DNA of 64,000 nucleotides, taken from positions 186,001-250,000 of the forward strand of contig NZ_JBDIVE010000003.1 of NCBI RefSeq assembly GCF_039631295.1. Direction: 5' to 3'. This DNA is from Viridibacterium sediminicola. Its GTDB lineage: Bacteria > Pseudomonadota > Gammaproteobacteria > Burkholderiales > Rhodocyclaceae. Of this stretch, positions 44,613 through 52,355 are shown piece after piece (positions within the stretch are counted from its first letter, which is position 1; the number at the start of each line of letters is the position of its first letter). A program made the translations under genes and the position numbers. A model generated the notes under the pieces. The model did no database searches. It was not told the DNA's origin and saw nothing but the letters and a program-made list of their open reading frames with translations.

Positions 44613-45449
44613 TCAGACCGGCAAGTCGATTTCGCCCTCGAACACCGATACGGCCGGGCCGGTCATCAGCACCGGGTGATTGCCCGCCTGCCAGGCAATC
44701 GACAGCTCGCCGCCACGCGTTTGCACGCGCACCGGGCTTTGCAGCAGACCGCGCGAGATGCCGGCGACCACTGCCGCGCAGGCGCCGGTGCCACAGGCCA
44801 GGGTTTCGCCCGCGCCGCGTTCGAAGACGCGCAGGCGGATGTTGTGCGCATCGAGCACCTGCATGAAGCCGGCATTGACGCGTGCCGGAAAGCGCGGGTG
44901 ATGCTCGATCAGCGGGCCGTGGCTGGCCACCGGCGCCTGATCGACATCGGCCACCACCTGCACCGCGTGCGGGTTGCCCATCGACACGGCGGTGATGTCG
45001 TAGTTCTGCCCATCGACTTCAAGCGCCTGCACCAGGGCCGCGGAATCCGAGATGAAGGGCACGCGCGCCGGTTCGAACACCGGCACGCCCATGTTGACGG
45101 TGACTTCGCCGGAGGCTTCCAGGCGCGGCGAGATCAGGCCAGACTTGGTTTCGACGCTGATCTCGTGCTTGTCGCTGAGCTGCTTGTCGAGCACAAAGCG
45201 CACGAAGCAGCGCGCGCCATTGCCGCATTGTTCGACCTCGCTGCCATCGCCATTGAAGATGCGGTAGCGGAAGTCCACGCCGGCTTGCTGTGCTCGTTCG
45301 ACGATCAGGATCTGATCGCAGCCCACGCCGAAGCGGCGGTCGGCCAGATAGCGCGCCTGCGCGGCACTGAGTTCGATCGACTGGTTGATGGCGTCGATGA
45401 CAACGAAGTCATTGCCGAGGCCATGCATTTTCGTGAAGCGTATTTTCAT
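44613..45449 (-). CDS. dapF: Diaminopimelate epimerase
   Basis: 278 residues. It converts LL- to meso-diaminopimelate in lysine and peptidoglycan synthesis. The two catalytic cysteines are in QCGNGARCF and ETLACGTGACAA. Other segments are KMHGLGNDFVVIDA and FRYRIFNGDGSEVEQ. The ATG at 45449 gives the standard N-terminus MKIRFTKMHGLGND. It is transcribed with the DUF484 and GNAT genes. Confidence 0.96.
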   Translation of the reverse strand: MKIRFTKMHGLGNDFVVIDAINQSIELSAAQARYLADRRFGVGCDQILIVERAQQAGVDFRYRIFNGDGSEVEQCGNGARCFVRFVLDKQLSDKHEISVETKSGLISPRLEASGEVTVNMGVPVFEPARVPFISDSAALVQALEVDGQNYDITAVSMGNPHAVQVVADVDQAPVASHGPLIEHHPRFPARVNAGFMQVLDAHNIRLRVFERGAGETLACGTGACAAVVAGISRGLLQSPVRVQTRGGELSIAWQAGNHPVLMTGPAVSVFEGEIDLPV

Positions 45450-45513
45450 GCCCTCATTATCGCTGATTGCAGCGGCACTGCGGAATGCTGCGAGGGTGCC
45501 TCTTTGCCCGGAT

Positions 45514-46551
45514 TTACAGTGCCTCAAGGATCTTGCGGATCGGCGCCGGCAAACCCACGGCATCGAGTGCATCGAGTGCGATCCAGCGCAGTCCCGGCGC
45601 ATGCAGCTGGGGCGGCGGGCTCAGCTCGACCAGCTCCGGCTGCAAGCTCAGCTTGAAGTGGGTGAAGACGTGCAGCACCTCGGGCAGCTCGATGCTGTCG
45701 GCCGCGTCCGTTTGCCCCAGCAGGCGCAGCAGGCCGCTGGCCAGGGTTTCGCCCGCCGCCAGCTCGGGCAGGCTGTAGAGTCCGCCCCAGATGCCGCTGG
45801 GCGGGCGCTGTTCGAGCAAGACCGCGCGCGCGTGGCGCAACACCAGCACGCGCGCGCTGCGCTGTGGCACCGCCTTTTTCGGTCGCGGCGTCGGCAGCGC
45901 GCCCTGCAGTCCCTCCTTGCAGGCCACGCAGCTGGCCTGCACCGGGCAGTGCAGGCAGGCCGGCTTGCTACGCGTGCACAGTGTGGCGCCCAGATCCATC
46001 AGCGCTTGCGGATACAGCTCGGCGCCGTGCTCGGGCACCAGGGATTCGGCCAGCGCCCACAGCTGCTGTTCGATGGCGCGCTCGCCGGGAAAGCCGTGGA
46101 TGCCGAAGTGCCGCGTCAGCACGCGCTTGACGTTGCCATCGAGAATGGCGACCCGTTCGCCGAAACAGACTGCGGCAATCGCCGCGGCGGTCGAGCGGCC
46201 GATGCCGGGCAGGCTTTGCAGCACTTCGGCGCGGCGCGGAAACTGGCCGCCGAATTCGCTCACCACGCGTTGCGCGGCGCGGTGCAGATTGCGTGCGCGG
46301 GCGTAATAGCCCAGCCCGCTCCAGTGGGCCAGCACATCATCGAGCGGCGCTGCGGCCAGCGTCGCGACATCCGGAAAGCGCTGCAGGAAGCGCAGGTAGT
46401 ACGGCTGCACGGTGTCGACCTGGGTTTGCTGCAGCATGATTTCCGACAGCCAGACGCGATAGGGATCGCGGTTCTTTTGCCAGGGCAGGTCGTGGCGACC
46501 ATGGCTGGCTTGCCAGCGGATCAGGGTAGGGGCGAAGTGCGCATCAGTCAT
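45514..46551 (-). CDS. mutY: A/G-specific adenine glycosylase
   Basis: 345 residues. MutY removes adenine paired with 8-oxoG. Landmarks are the HhH motif SLPGIGRSTAAAIAA, the catalytic Asp in FGERVAILDGNVKRVL, and the [4Fe-4S] cluster loop CTRSKPACLHCPVQASC (C-x6-C-x2-C-x5-C). The C-terminal 8-oxoG-recognition domain (Nudix-like) runs from about 230. The ATG at 46551 matches the family N-terminus, and the frame upstream to 46671 has no support. It lies 64 bases upstream of dapF. Confidence 0.96.
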   Translation of the reverse strand: MTDAHFAPTLIRWQASHGRHDLPWQKNRDPYRVWLSEIMLQQTQVDTVQPYYLRFLQRFPDVATLAAAPLDDVLAHWSGLGYYARARNLHRAAQRVVSEFGGQFPRRAEVLQSLPGIGRSTAAAIAAVCFGERVAILDGNVKRVLTRHFGIHGFPGERAIEQQLWALAESLVPEHGAELYPQALMDLGATLCTRSKPACLHCPVQASCVACKEGLQGALPTPRPKKAVPQRSARVLVLRHARAVLLEQRPPSGIWGGLYSLPELAAGETLASGLLRLLGQTDAADSIELPEVLHVFTHFKLSLQPELVELSPPPQLHAPGLRWIALDALDAVGLPAPIRKILEAL

Positions 46552-46597
46552 GCGCCAAGTGTAGCCGCAAGCGGCCTGCGGATTTCGAGTGCCTGCT

Positions 46598-48508
46598 TCA
46601 GGCCAGGCGCGCCCACTGGCGCAGGGCTGCTTGCAGGGCCTCGAAGGATACCGGCTTGGTGAGGTAGTCATCCATGCCAGCCTGCAGCGCTTGCTGGCGG
46701 TCTTCGCGCATGGCGTCGGCGCTGACGCCGATGATGTAGCTGGCCACGCCGGCCTGGCGCAGGGCGATGGTCGCCGCCAGGCCGTCCATCACCGGCATGC
46801 GGGTGTCCATGAAGATCAGCGCAAAGCTGCCGGCGGCGCAGCGTTCCAGCGCTTCCTGGCCATTGACGGCGCTGGCGATTTCGCTGGCGCCGAGCTTGCG
46901 CAGCAGCTTGCCCAGCACCATCAGATTGACCGGATTGTCCTCGACGATCAGCACCCGCTGATCGGCCGCGATCATCACCGGCAAACCCTCGGCGGTGTGG
47001 CCGAGGCTGGCGCCGCTGGCATCGCGCTGCAGGCTGGCGGTGAACCAGAATTCGGCGCCTTCGCCGAGGCTGCTGTGCACGCCGATCTCGCCGCCCATCA
47101 TGTTGCACAGCATGCGGCAGATCGACAGCCCGAGGCCGGTGCCGCCAAAGCGCCGGGTGGTCGACATATCGGCTTGCTCGAACGGCACGAAGATGTGTTC
47201 GAGCTTGTCGGCGGCGATGCCGATGCCGGTGTCGCGCACCGCGAAGCGCAGCATCACGCGCTGCGCGTCCTCGCTGTGCAGGCTGACGTGCACGCGGATC
47301 TCGCCCTGGGCGGTGAACTTGAAGGCATTGCCGATCAGATTGACGAGAATCTGCCGCAGCCGCACCGGGTCGCCGAGCAGCTGGTGCGGCACATTGGCCG
47401 CCTGGCTGATGAACAGCTGCGGTCCCTGGCTGTGGTGGCGCACCGAGAAGAGCTTGCGCAGATCTTCCAGCAAGACCGCCAGGTCGAAGGCGGCGCATTC
47501 GAGTTGCAGCTTGCGCGCCTCGATCTTCGAGTAGTCGAGGATGTCGTTGATGATCTGCAGCAGCGCTTCGCCGCTGTTGCGCATGGTGCTCACGTAGTCG
47601 CGCTGTTCCTCGTTCAGCTCGGTCAGCTGCAGCAGCTGCGCCATGCCGATGATGCCGTTCATCGGCGTGCGGATTTCGTGCGACATCATCGCCAGGAATT
47701 CGCTCTTGGCGTGGCTGGCCGTGGCCGCTGCATCGCGTGCGGCAATCAGCGCCTGTTCGGCGCGGTGGCGTTCGGTGACATCGGTGACCGAGAAGACGCG
47801 GCCGATCAGCTGCTCGCCGTGCCAGGCCGGGCGTGTCTTGCATTCGAAAACGCGGCCATCGACCAGCGGCGTGGTATCGAAGGTTTCTTCCTCTGAGCCG
47901 CACATCAGCGGTGCGCGCATCGCCATGCAGTCCTGCGGCGCTTCGAGCTGGGCGATGATGAAGGCGAACAGGCGGGTGTCGTCGTGGCGCATCATGAAGG
48001 CTTCGGGCAGCTGCCAGAGCTGGGCGAAACGGCGGTTCATGTTGCTGATGCGGCCATCGCGGTCGAGCACCAGAATGCCGTCGGCCGTTGCTTCGAGGGT
48101 GGCGCGCAATTGCGAGGTGGTGCGCCCCAGTTCTTCCTCGGTACGGCTTTCGTTGTCGATGTTCTCAGCACGGATCACCAGCCAGCCCGGCGCCTGCGCC
48201 AGCCGGCTGATGCTCTTGCGCACGATCAGCGTACTGCCATCGGCGCGCTGGTAAAGCCCTTGTACTTCGCGGATCTCGGGCTTGCCGCCCTGGCGTACCT
48301 CGTCCCAGAAAAACACGTCGGCCAGGGCGCATTCGATATCGGTGATCGAGCGTCCCAGCAAGGCTTCGCGCGTGTAGCCCAGCTGGCGGCAGGCGGCGGC
48401 GTCGGCCGCGACAATCGACAGGCTGTGCGGATCGACCAGCAGCAGGATCTCCTGCGCGAAATCCAGCAGAAGGGACTGCAGGGTGCTGTCCTCAGCGGGC
48501 GCACTCAT
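46598..48508 (-). CDS. Hybrid sensor histidine kinase (PAS-PAS-HisKA-HATPase-REC)
   Basis: 636 residues without clear membrane segments. Two PAS domains (about 10-130 and 135-255), a dimerisation/phosphoacceptor domain with SHEIRTPMNG (H277), a HATPase domain with N box NLIGNAFKFT, G1 DTGIGI and G2 GGTGLGLS, and a C-terminal receiver with LIVEDN, D568 in FMDTRMP and YLTKP. It should autophosphorylate and transfer to its own receiver, then to an unknown partner. Its ATG overlaps the stop of the HD-GYP gene, so the pair is coupled. Confidence 0.95.
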   Translation of the reverse strand: MSAPAEDSTLQSLLLDFAQEILLLVDPHSLSIVAADAAACRQLGYTREALLGRSITDIECALADVFFWDEVRQGGKPEIREVQGLYQRADGSTLIVRKSISRLAQAPGWLVIRAENIDNESRTEEELGRTTSQLRATLEATADGILVLDRDGRISNMNRRFAQLWQLPEAFMMRHDDTRLFAFIIAQLEAPQDCMAMRAPLMCGSEEETFDTTPLVDGRVFECKTRPAWHGEQLIGRVFSVTDVTERHRAEQALIAARDAAATASHAKSEFLAMMSHEIRTPMNGIIGMAQLLQLTELNEEQRDYVSTMRNSGEALLQIINDILDYSKIEARKLQLECAAFDLAVLLEDLRKLFSVRHHSQGPQLFISQAANVPHQLLGDPVRLRQILVNLIGNAFKFTAQGEIRVHVSLHSEDAQRVMLRFAVRDTGIGIAADKLEHIFVPFEQADMSTTRRFGGTGLGLSICRMLCNMMGGEIGVHSSLGEGAEFWFTASLQRDASGASLGHTAEGLPVMIAADQRVLIVEDNPVNLMVLGKLLRKLGASEIASAVNGQEALERCAAGSFALIFMDTRMPVMDGLAATIALRQAGVASYIIGVSADAMREDRQQALQAGMDDYLTKPVSFEALQAALRQWARLA

Positions 48509-49800
48509 GGGCGGCGATGTGCTGAGCTCGAGTCCGAATCGAAGTAGTAGGTAACGCGCTTGCGCGGACTCAGGTAGTCATAGACCGCAGCCGGCAGCTG
48601 CGCCGGGCGGAAAGCCTTGACGATGTTCAGGTCCGGATCGTCTTCGAGATTGATCGAAGTCGCTTCGTCCTTGGGAATGGCCGGATCGTAGATCAGCACC
48701 CAGGGGCGCAGCGGGCGCTCCGGATTGACCGATTGCACCAGGGCCATGGCGCTGTTGGAGAGCTTCACCACGCTGCCCGGCGGATACACGCCGAGGCTGC
48801 GGATCAGCAATTGCAGCACCCGTGCATCGAACTTGCTGCGTCGCTGCGAGAACATCAGCGACAGCGCTTCGTGCGGCGTCAGCGCGCGCGAAATATCGCT
48901 CGGATTGCATAGATTGTCGTAGTAATTGACCAGCGAGACGATGCGCGTGAGCGGGTGGATTGCGGACTCCTGCAGCCCCTTGGGGTAGCCGCTGCCGTCG
49001 CAGAGCTCGTGGTGCTGGCCAATGATCAGCTGTACCGTCTCCGGCAGGCCGATGCGCTGCGCGATGCGCACGCCGTATTCGCAGTGCAGCTTGCGCAGCT
49101 CGCGTTCGGCATTGTTCATCTCGTCCGGATACTTTTTGAGCACCTTGTCCGGAATGTCCATCAGACCGATGTCGTGCAGCAAGGCGCCCAGCCCCAGCAG
49201 ACGCGTTTCGTCGGGTTTGAGTTCCAGATCGCGGGCCAGCATCATCGACAGGATCGAGGTGTTCAGCCCGTGCAGGTAAGCCTCTTCACCGCCGGCCTTG
49301 TCGCCCATTAGCTGCAAGGTGATCTCCGGCGTCTCCAGGAAGGCGGTAACCATCTGATCGACCAGGGCGCCCACTTCCTGCAGGCAATCGCGGGTGTTCG
49401 ACAGCAGGTTGCGATTGACGTTACGCACGATGCTGGTGGCCTTGACGAAGGCCTTTTCGATCTGGTTGAGCTTTTCGCGGCGCGCCTGCACGCGGCGGAT
49501 GCGCTCGATGCGCTCGGTCAGCAGCGGATCATCGTAAGTCGGCGTTGGTACCGGACACACCGGCTCCTGCGGCTCCGGCGCATTGCTGGTCTGCAGCTCC
49601 GGCAGCTGATCGCTCCGCGACGGATCAAAGCGGAACTGCTTGACCCCCAGACCGCGCAAGGTCGCGATCTGCTCGGCAGTCCGGATGCGGAAGCTGTTGA
49701 AGCTGAACGGATGCTCGAACCAGGGCAGGTCGATATACACGTACAGCCCGATGCACAGCTGGTTGGGCGTGACGTAGAGATCTTCGGCAGGCTGATTCAT
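48505..49800 (-). CDS. HD-GYP c-di-GMP phosphodiesterase-type protein
   Basis: 431 residues. The N-terminal 110 residues match DUF3391 (LCIGLYVYIDLPWFEHPFSFNSFRI). The HD-GYP domain shows LLHDIGLMDIPDKVLKK and HHELCDGSGYPKGL, close to the consensus HHExxDGxGYP, so metal-dependent c-di-GMP hydrolysis is likely. The first HD histidine (about residue 190 in the HGLNTSILS region) is also present. It starts at 49800 and is translationally coupled to the following hybrid kinase. It is one of six c-di-GMP-related proteins in the window. Confidence 0.93.
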   Translation of the reverse strand: MNQPAEDLYVTPNQLCIGLYVYIDLPWFEHPFSFNSFRIRTAEQIATLRGLGVKQFRFDPSRSDQLPELQTSNAPEPQEPVCPVPTPTYDDPLLTERIERIRRVQARREKLNQIEKAFVKATSIVRNVNRNLLSNTRDCLQEVGALVDQMVTAFLETPEITLQLMGDKAGGEEAYLHGLNTSILSMMLARDLELKPDETRLLGLGALLHDIGLMDIPDKVLKKYPDEMNNAERELRKLHCEYGVRIAQRIGLPETVQLIIGQHHELCDGSGYPKGLQESAIHPLTRIVSLVNYYDNLCNPSDISRALTPHEALSLMFSQRRSKFDARVLQLLIRSLGVYPPGSVVKLSNSAMALVQSVNPERPLRPWVLIYDPAIPKDEATSINLEDDPDLNIVKAFRPAQLPAAVYDYLSPRKRVTYYFDSDSSSAHRRP

Positions 49801-49895
49801 GGGTTCGTGGTGTGTACGTTTGGTGCGTCCTTCCACGCTCTATCGGCTTGCCTTGGCAGATATTGAGCCCCATCTCAATTTCCTGAAAACTAGCC

Positions 49896-49924
49896 TTGCA
49901 GAATTAAAAATGCTTGGCTATAAT
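49896..49924 (+). promoter_or_regulatory. Sigma70 promoter of tRNA-Phe
   Basis: TTGCAG (-35, 49896-49901) and a perfect TATAAT (-10, 49919-49924) are 17 bases apart. The tRNA begins 14 bases after the -10, as expected for a tRNA promoter. Confidence 0.85.
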
Positions 49925-49937
49925 GCTCAGCTCATTT

Positions 49938-50013
49938 GGCCAGTTAGCTCAGTTGGTAGAGCAGCGGATTGAAAATCCGCGTGTCCGTGGTTCGATTCCG
50001 CGACTGGCCACCA
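49938..50013 (+). tRNA. tRNA-Phe (GAA anticodon)
   Basis: A 76-base cloverleaf with a 7-bp acceptor stem (GGCCAGT pairing with ACTGGCC), the D-arm sequence AGCTCAGTTGGTAGAGC, anticodon GAA at 49971-49973 flanked by GGATT and AATCC, the TTCGATTCC T-loop, and an encoded CCA end. It decodes UUC and UUU. Confidence 0.97.
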
Positions 50014-50029
50014 AGCATTCCAAGACAAA

Positions 50030-50056
50030 GCCTCACCCTTGCGGGTGGGGCTTTTT
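50030..50056 (+). terminator. Rho-independent terminator of tRNA-Phe
   Basis: GCCTCACCC and GGGTGGGGC form a 9-bp stem (one G-T pair) with a TTGC loop, then TTTTT at 50052-50056, 17 bases after the tRNA. Confidence 0.9.
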
Positions 50057-50119
50057 CGTTTCTGCGGACAGAAGTCCGCAGTCTTGGTGCATGGCCTTGG
50101 TTTTTCTGGATGAGCTGTA

Positions 50120-50161
50120 GTGGGGAGTGGGGAGTGGGGAGTGGGGAGTGGGGAGTGGGGA
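50120..50161 (+). repeat. Six perfect GTGGGGA heptamer repeats (G-quadruplex-like)
   Basis: GTGGGGA is repeated exactly six times without a mismatch. The plus strand thus has six runs of four G separated by AGT, which satisfies a G-quadruplex pattern. It lies between the tRNA-Phe terminator and the TetR gene, where no gene is present; reading frames through it are repeats of the SGEWGV type and not real proteins. Its unit number could vary between strains. Confidence 0.9.
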
Positions 50162-50249
50162 GGGCGTTCCTATCCAGCCGTTCCGGAGCCTTGCTGCGCA
50201 AGACTCCGGCAGCGACGGAAATTATGTCGGCGGACTTCGATCACGCGTG

Positions 50250-50864
50250 TTAGGCCTCTTCCGGAGTCTTCGCACTCGCCCCCAGCAAAACCAGCCCCGG
50301 CGCTAGATGGAAGGAGCGGTCCAGGTTCGCCTGCGGATCATCCATGTGTTCGGCGATGACACCGGTGCAGGCCGCCAGCAGGCAGCGTGCCACGTCGATG
50401 GGGGTGAGCCCGCGTCGCAGTTCGCCGCGTTCGTAGGCGATGTTGAGCACCTTGGTCAGGCGCTCCAGCGAGTTCAGGATGATCGCTTCCAGGCGTGCGT
50501 TCAACTCCTCCGGCAGTTCAGGCGTGCCGCGATAGCGCACCACCACTTCTATCCTCAGCCGCTGCCGCGTATCGCTCAGGTAGTGGTGCATCTTTTGCCA
50601 CAGCACCTCGCGCAGCAGGTCCAGCGGATTCTCGGCCTGGAGATAGTCATCGAGGTTCGCACCGATGTCGAACGGCCAGACCAGCTCTTCGAAGACTGCC
50701 GTCACCAGCGTGGTCTTGTCGGGAAAATGCCAGTACACCGCCCCGCGGGTGAGTGCGGCGCTGGCGGCCACCTGCTCCAGCGTGGTCGCACGCACGCCGC
50801 GCTGGGCGAAGGCTGCCAGCGCGGCATCAAGCAAGGTGGCGCGGGTCCGGTCTGCGCGAGACAT
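50250..50864 (-). CDS. TetR-family regulator at the end of the RND operon
   Basis: 204 residues with an N-terminal helix-turn-helix (ATLLDAALAAFAQRGVRATTLEQVAASAALTRGAVYWHFPDKTTLV) and a C-terminal ligand-binding region with ELPEELNARLEAIILNSLERL, resembling AcrR/TtgR efflux repressors. It starts within ATGATGA at the stop of the upstream outer-membrane gene, so it belongs to the pump operon and is read only with it. This arrangement would give negative feedback from the pump's own product. Confidence 0.9.
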   Translation of the reverse strand: MSRADRTRATLLDAALAAFAQRGVRATTLEQVAASAALTRGAVYWHFPDKTTLVTAVFEELVWPFDIGANLDDYLQAENPLDLLREVLWQKMHHYLSDTRQRLRIEVVVRYRGTPELPEELNARLEAIILNSLERLTKVLNIAYERGELRRGLTPIDVARCLLAACTGVIAEHMDDPQANLDRSFHLAPGLVLLGASAKTPEEA

Positions 50865-52354
50865 CATGGCTCCCGTGTAGCGAGTTCGGTCCCGACGGGT
50901 GCGCCGCTGTGTTCCACCCAACCGCCGCCCAGGGTCTTGTAGAAAGTCACCAGATTGGTCCAGCGCGAGAGCCGGGTGCCGATCAGGTTCTTTTGCGCTG
51001 AATACAGTGTGCGCTGCGAGTCGAGCACGCTGAGATAGCTGTCCACCCCGTTGTCAAAGCGCGCCTGCGACAGGCGGAAGGAGCTCTCGCTGGCCTCCAC
51101 CAGCGCCTCTTGGGCTTCCAGCTGGCGGCCTAGCGTATTGCGCTGGGCCAGCGCATCGGAGACTTCACGGAAGGCAGTCTGGATCGCCTTCTCATACTGC
51201 GCTACGTAGATGTTGCGGCTGATGGTGGCGATATCGAGATTGGCGCGGTTGGCGCCGCCGTCGAAGATCGGCAGCGTGATTTGCGGCACGAAGCTCCACG
51301 ATCCCGAACCGCCCTTGAACAGCCCCGCCAGGCGAGCGCTGGACGTGCCAGCGTTGGCCGTGAGGCTGATACTGGGATAGAACGCTGCGCGCGCCGCGCC
51401 GATGTTGGCATTGGCGGCGCGCAGGTCGCGCTCGGCTTGGAGGATGTCGGGCCGGCGTTGCAGCAGGTCCGAGGGCAGCCCCGGCGGAATGGTCGCTAGT
51501 GGGCTGGCGGCCGCCAAGCGGGTATCGGGTAGCCCCTGCGGCAGCAGCGATGCCGGCAATCCGGCGCCCACCAGCAGTACCAGCGCATTACGGTCTTGCT
51601 CGACCTGGGCGGAGTAGCTTTCCACATCCACGCGGGCGCTCTCGAGGCTGGTCTGCACCTGACGCAAGCTCAGCGCCGAGGCGGAGCCCAGCTCGTAGCT
51701 GCGCTGGGTCAGCTGATAGGTGCTGTGCTGGCTTTTCAGCGTCTCTTGGGCCAGCCGCAGTCGGTCCTGGTCGGATGCCAGCGTCAGCCAGGCGGTGGCG
51801 ACTTCGGCGATCAGGCTGATCTGGGTGCTGCGACGTGCCTCGGCAGTGGACAGGAAGGATTCCAGCGCCTGTTCCTTGAGGCTGCGCACGCGACCGAACA
51901 GGTCTAGCTCGTAGGCGCTGAAGCCGAGTGTGGCGGTGTAGTTGCGCGCGGTCACGGCCCGGCCCGAGCTGGACAGATCGGCGGGCGTGCGGCTGGCCGA
52001 TTCGCTGGCAGCGGCATTGATGGTCGGGAACAGCGCGGCGCGTTCCAGGCCGTACTGGGCGCGCGCCTTCTCGATGTTGAGCACGGCCACGCGCAGGTCG
52101 CGGTTGTTGTCCAGCGCCAGTGCGATCACCTGCTGCAGGGCAGGATCGGTGAAGACATCACGCCAGCCGATATCCGCGACGGCAGTGGTGCTGGCATGGG
52201 TAGCAGCATCACCGGCAAAGCGGTTCTCGACCGGGGCGTCGGGTCGATGGTAAGCAGGCATCAGGGTGCAGGCGCCTAGCAGTGTGGCCAGCAGCAATGG
52301 TGTCAGCACTGCACGGGGGCGGACCGGGGGGCGGATCGAAAGGGGACGATTCAT
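50864..52354 (-). CDS. RND efflux outer-membrane channel (OprM/AdeC/TtgC type)
   Basis: 496 residues, a trimeric alpha-barrel outer-membrane factor. The N-terminus is a lipoprotein signal with LLATLLGAC. Two OEP repeats are seen: the first from TDPALQQVIALALDNNRDLR with FSAYELDLFGRVRSLKEQALE, the second from LLQRRPDILQAERDLRAANANIGAARAAFYP with ITLPIFDGGANRANLD. It is expressed after the RND gene (1-base gap) and forms the exit duct of the same pump. Its stop codon overlaps the TetR start. Confidence 0.95.
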   Translation of the reverse strand: MNRPLSIRPPVRPRAVLTPLLLATLLGACTLMPAYHRPDAPVENRFAGDAATHASTTAVADIGWRDVFTDPALQQVIALALDNNRDLRVAVLNIEKARAQYGLERAALFPTINAAASESASRTPADLSSSGRAVTARNYTATLGFSAYELDLFGRVRSLKEQALESFLSTAEARRSTQISLIAEVATAWLTLASDQDRLRLAQETLKSQHSTYQLTQRSYELGSASALSLRQVQTSLESARVDVESYSAQVEQDRNALVLLVGAGLPASLLPQGLPDTRLAAASPLATIPPGLPSDLLQRRPDILQAERDLRAANANIGAARAAFYPSISLTANAGTSSARLAGLFKGGSGSWSFVPQITLPIFDGGANRANLDIATISRNIYVAQYEKAIQTAFREVSDALAQRNTLGRQLEAQEALVEASESSFRLSQARFDNGVDSYLSVLDSQRTLYSAQKNLIGTRLSRWTNLVTFYKTLGGGWVEHSGAPVGTELATREP

Positions 52355-52355
52355 C

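Noticed and set aside
50120..50161. Tandem repeats as a CRISPR array or a Gly/Glu/Trp repeat protein
   Set aside because: The unit is only 7 bases with no spacers, and there are no cas genes. The repeat-protein frames have no ribosome site or neighbours.
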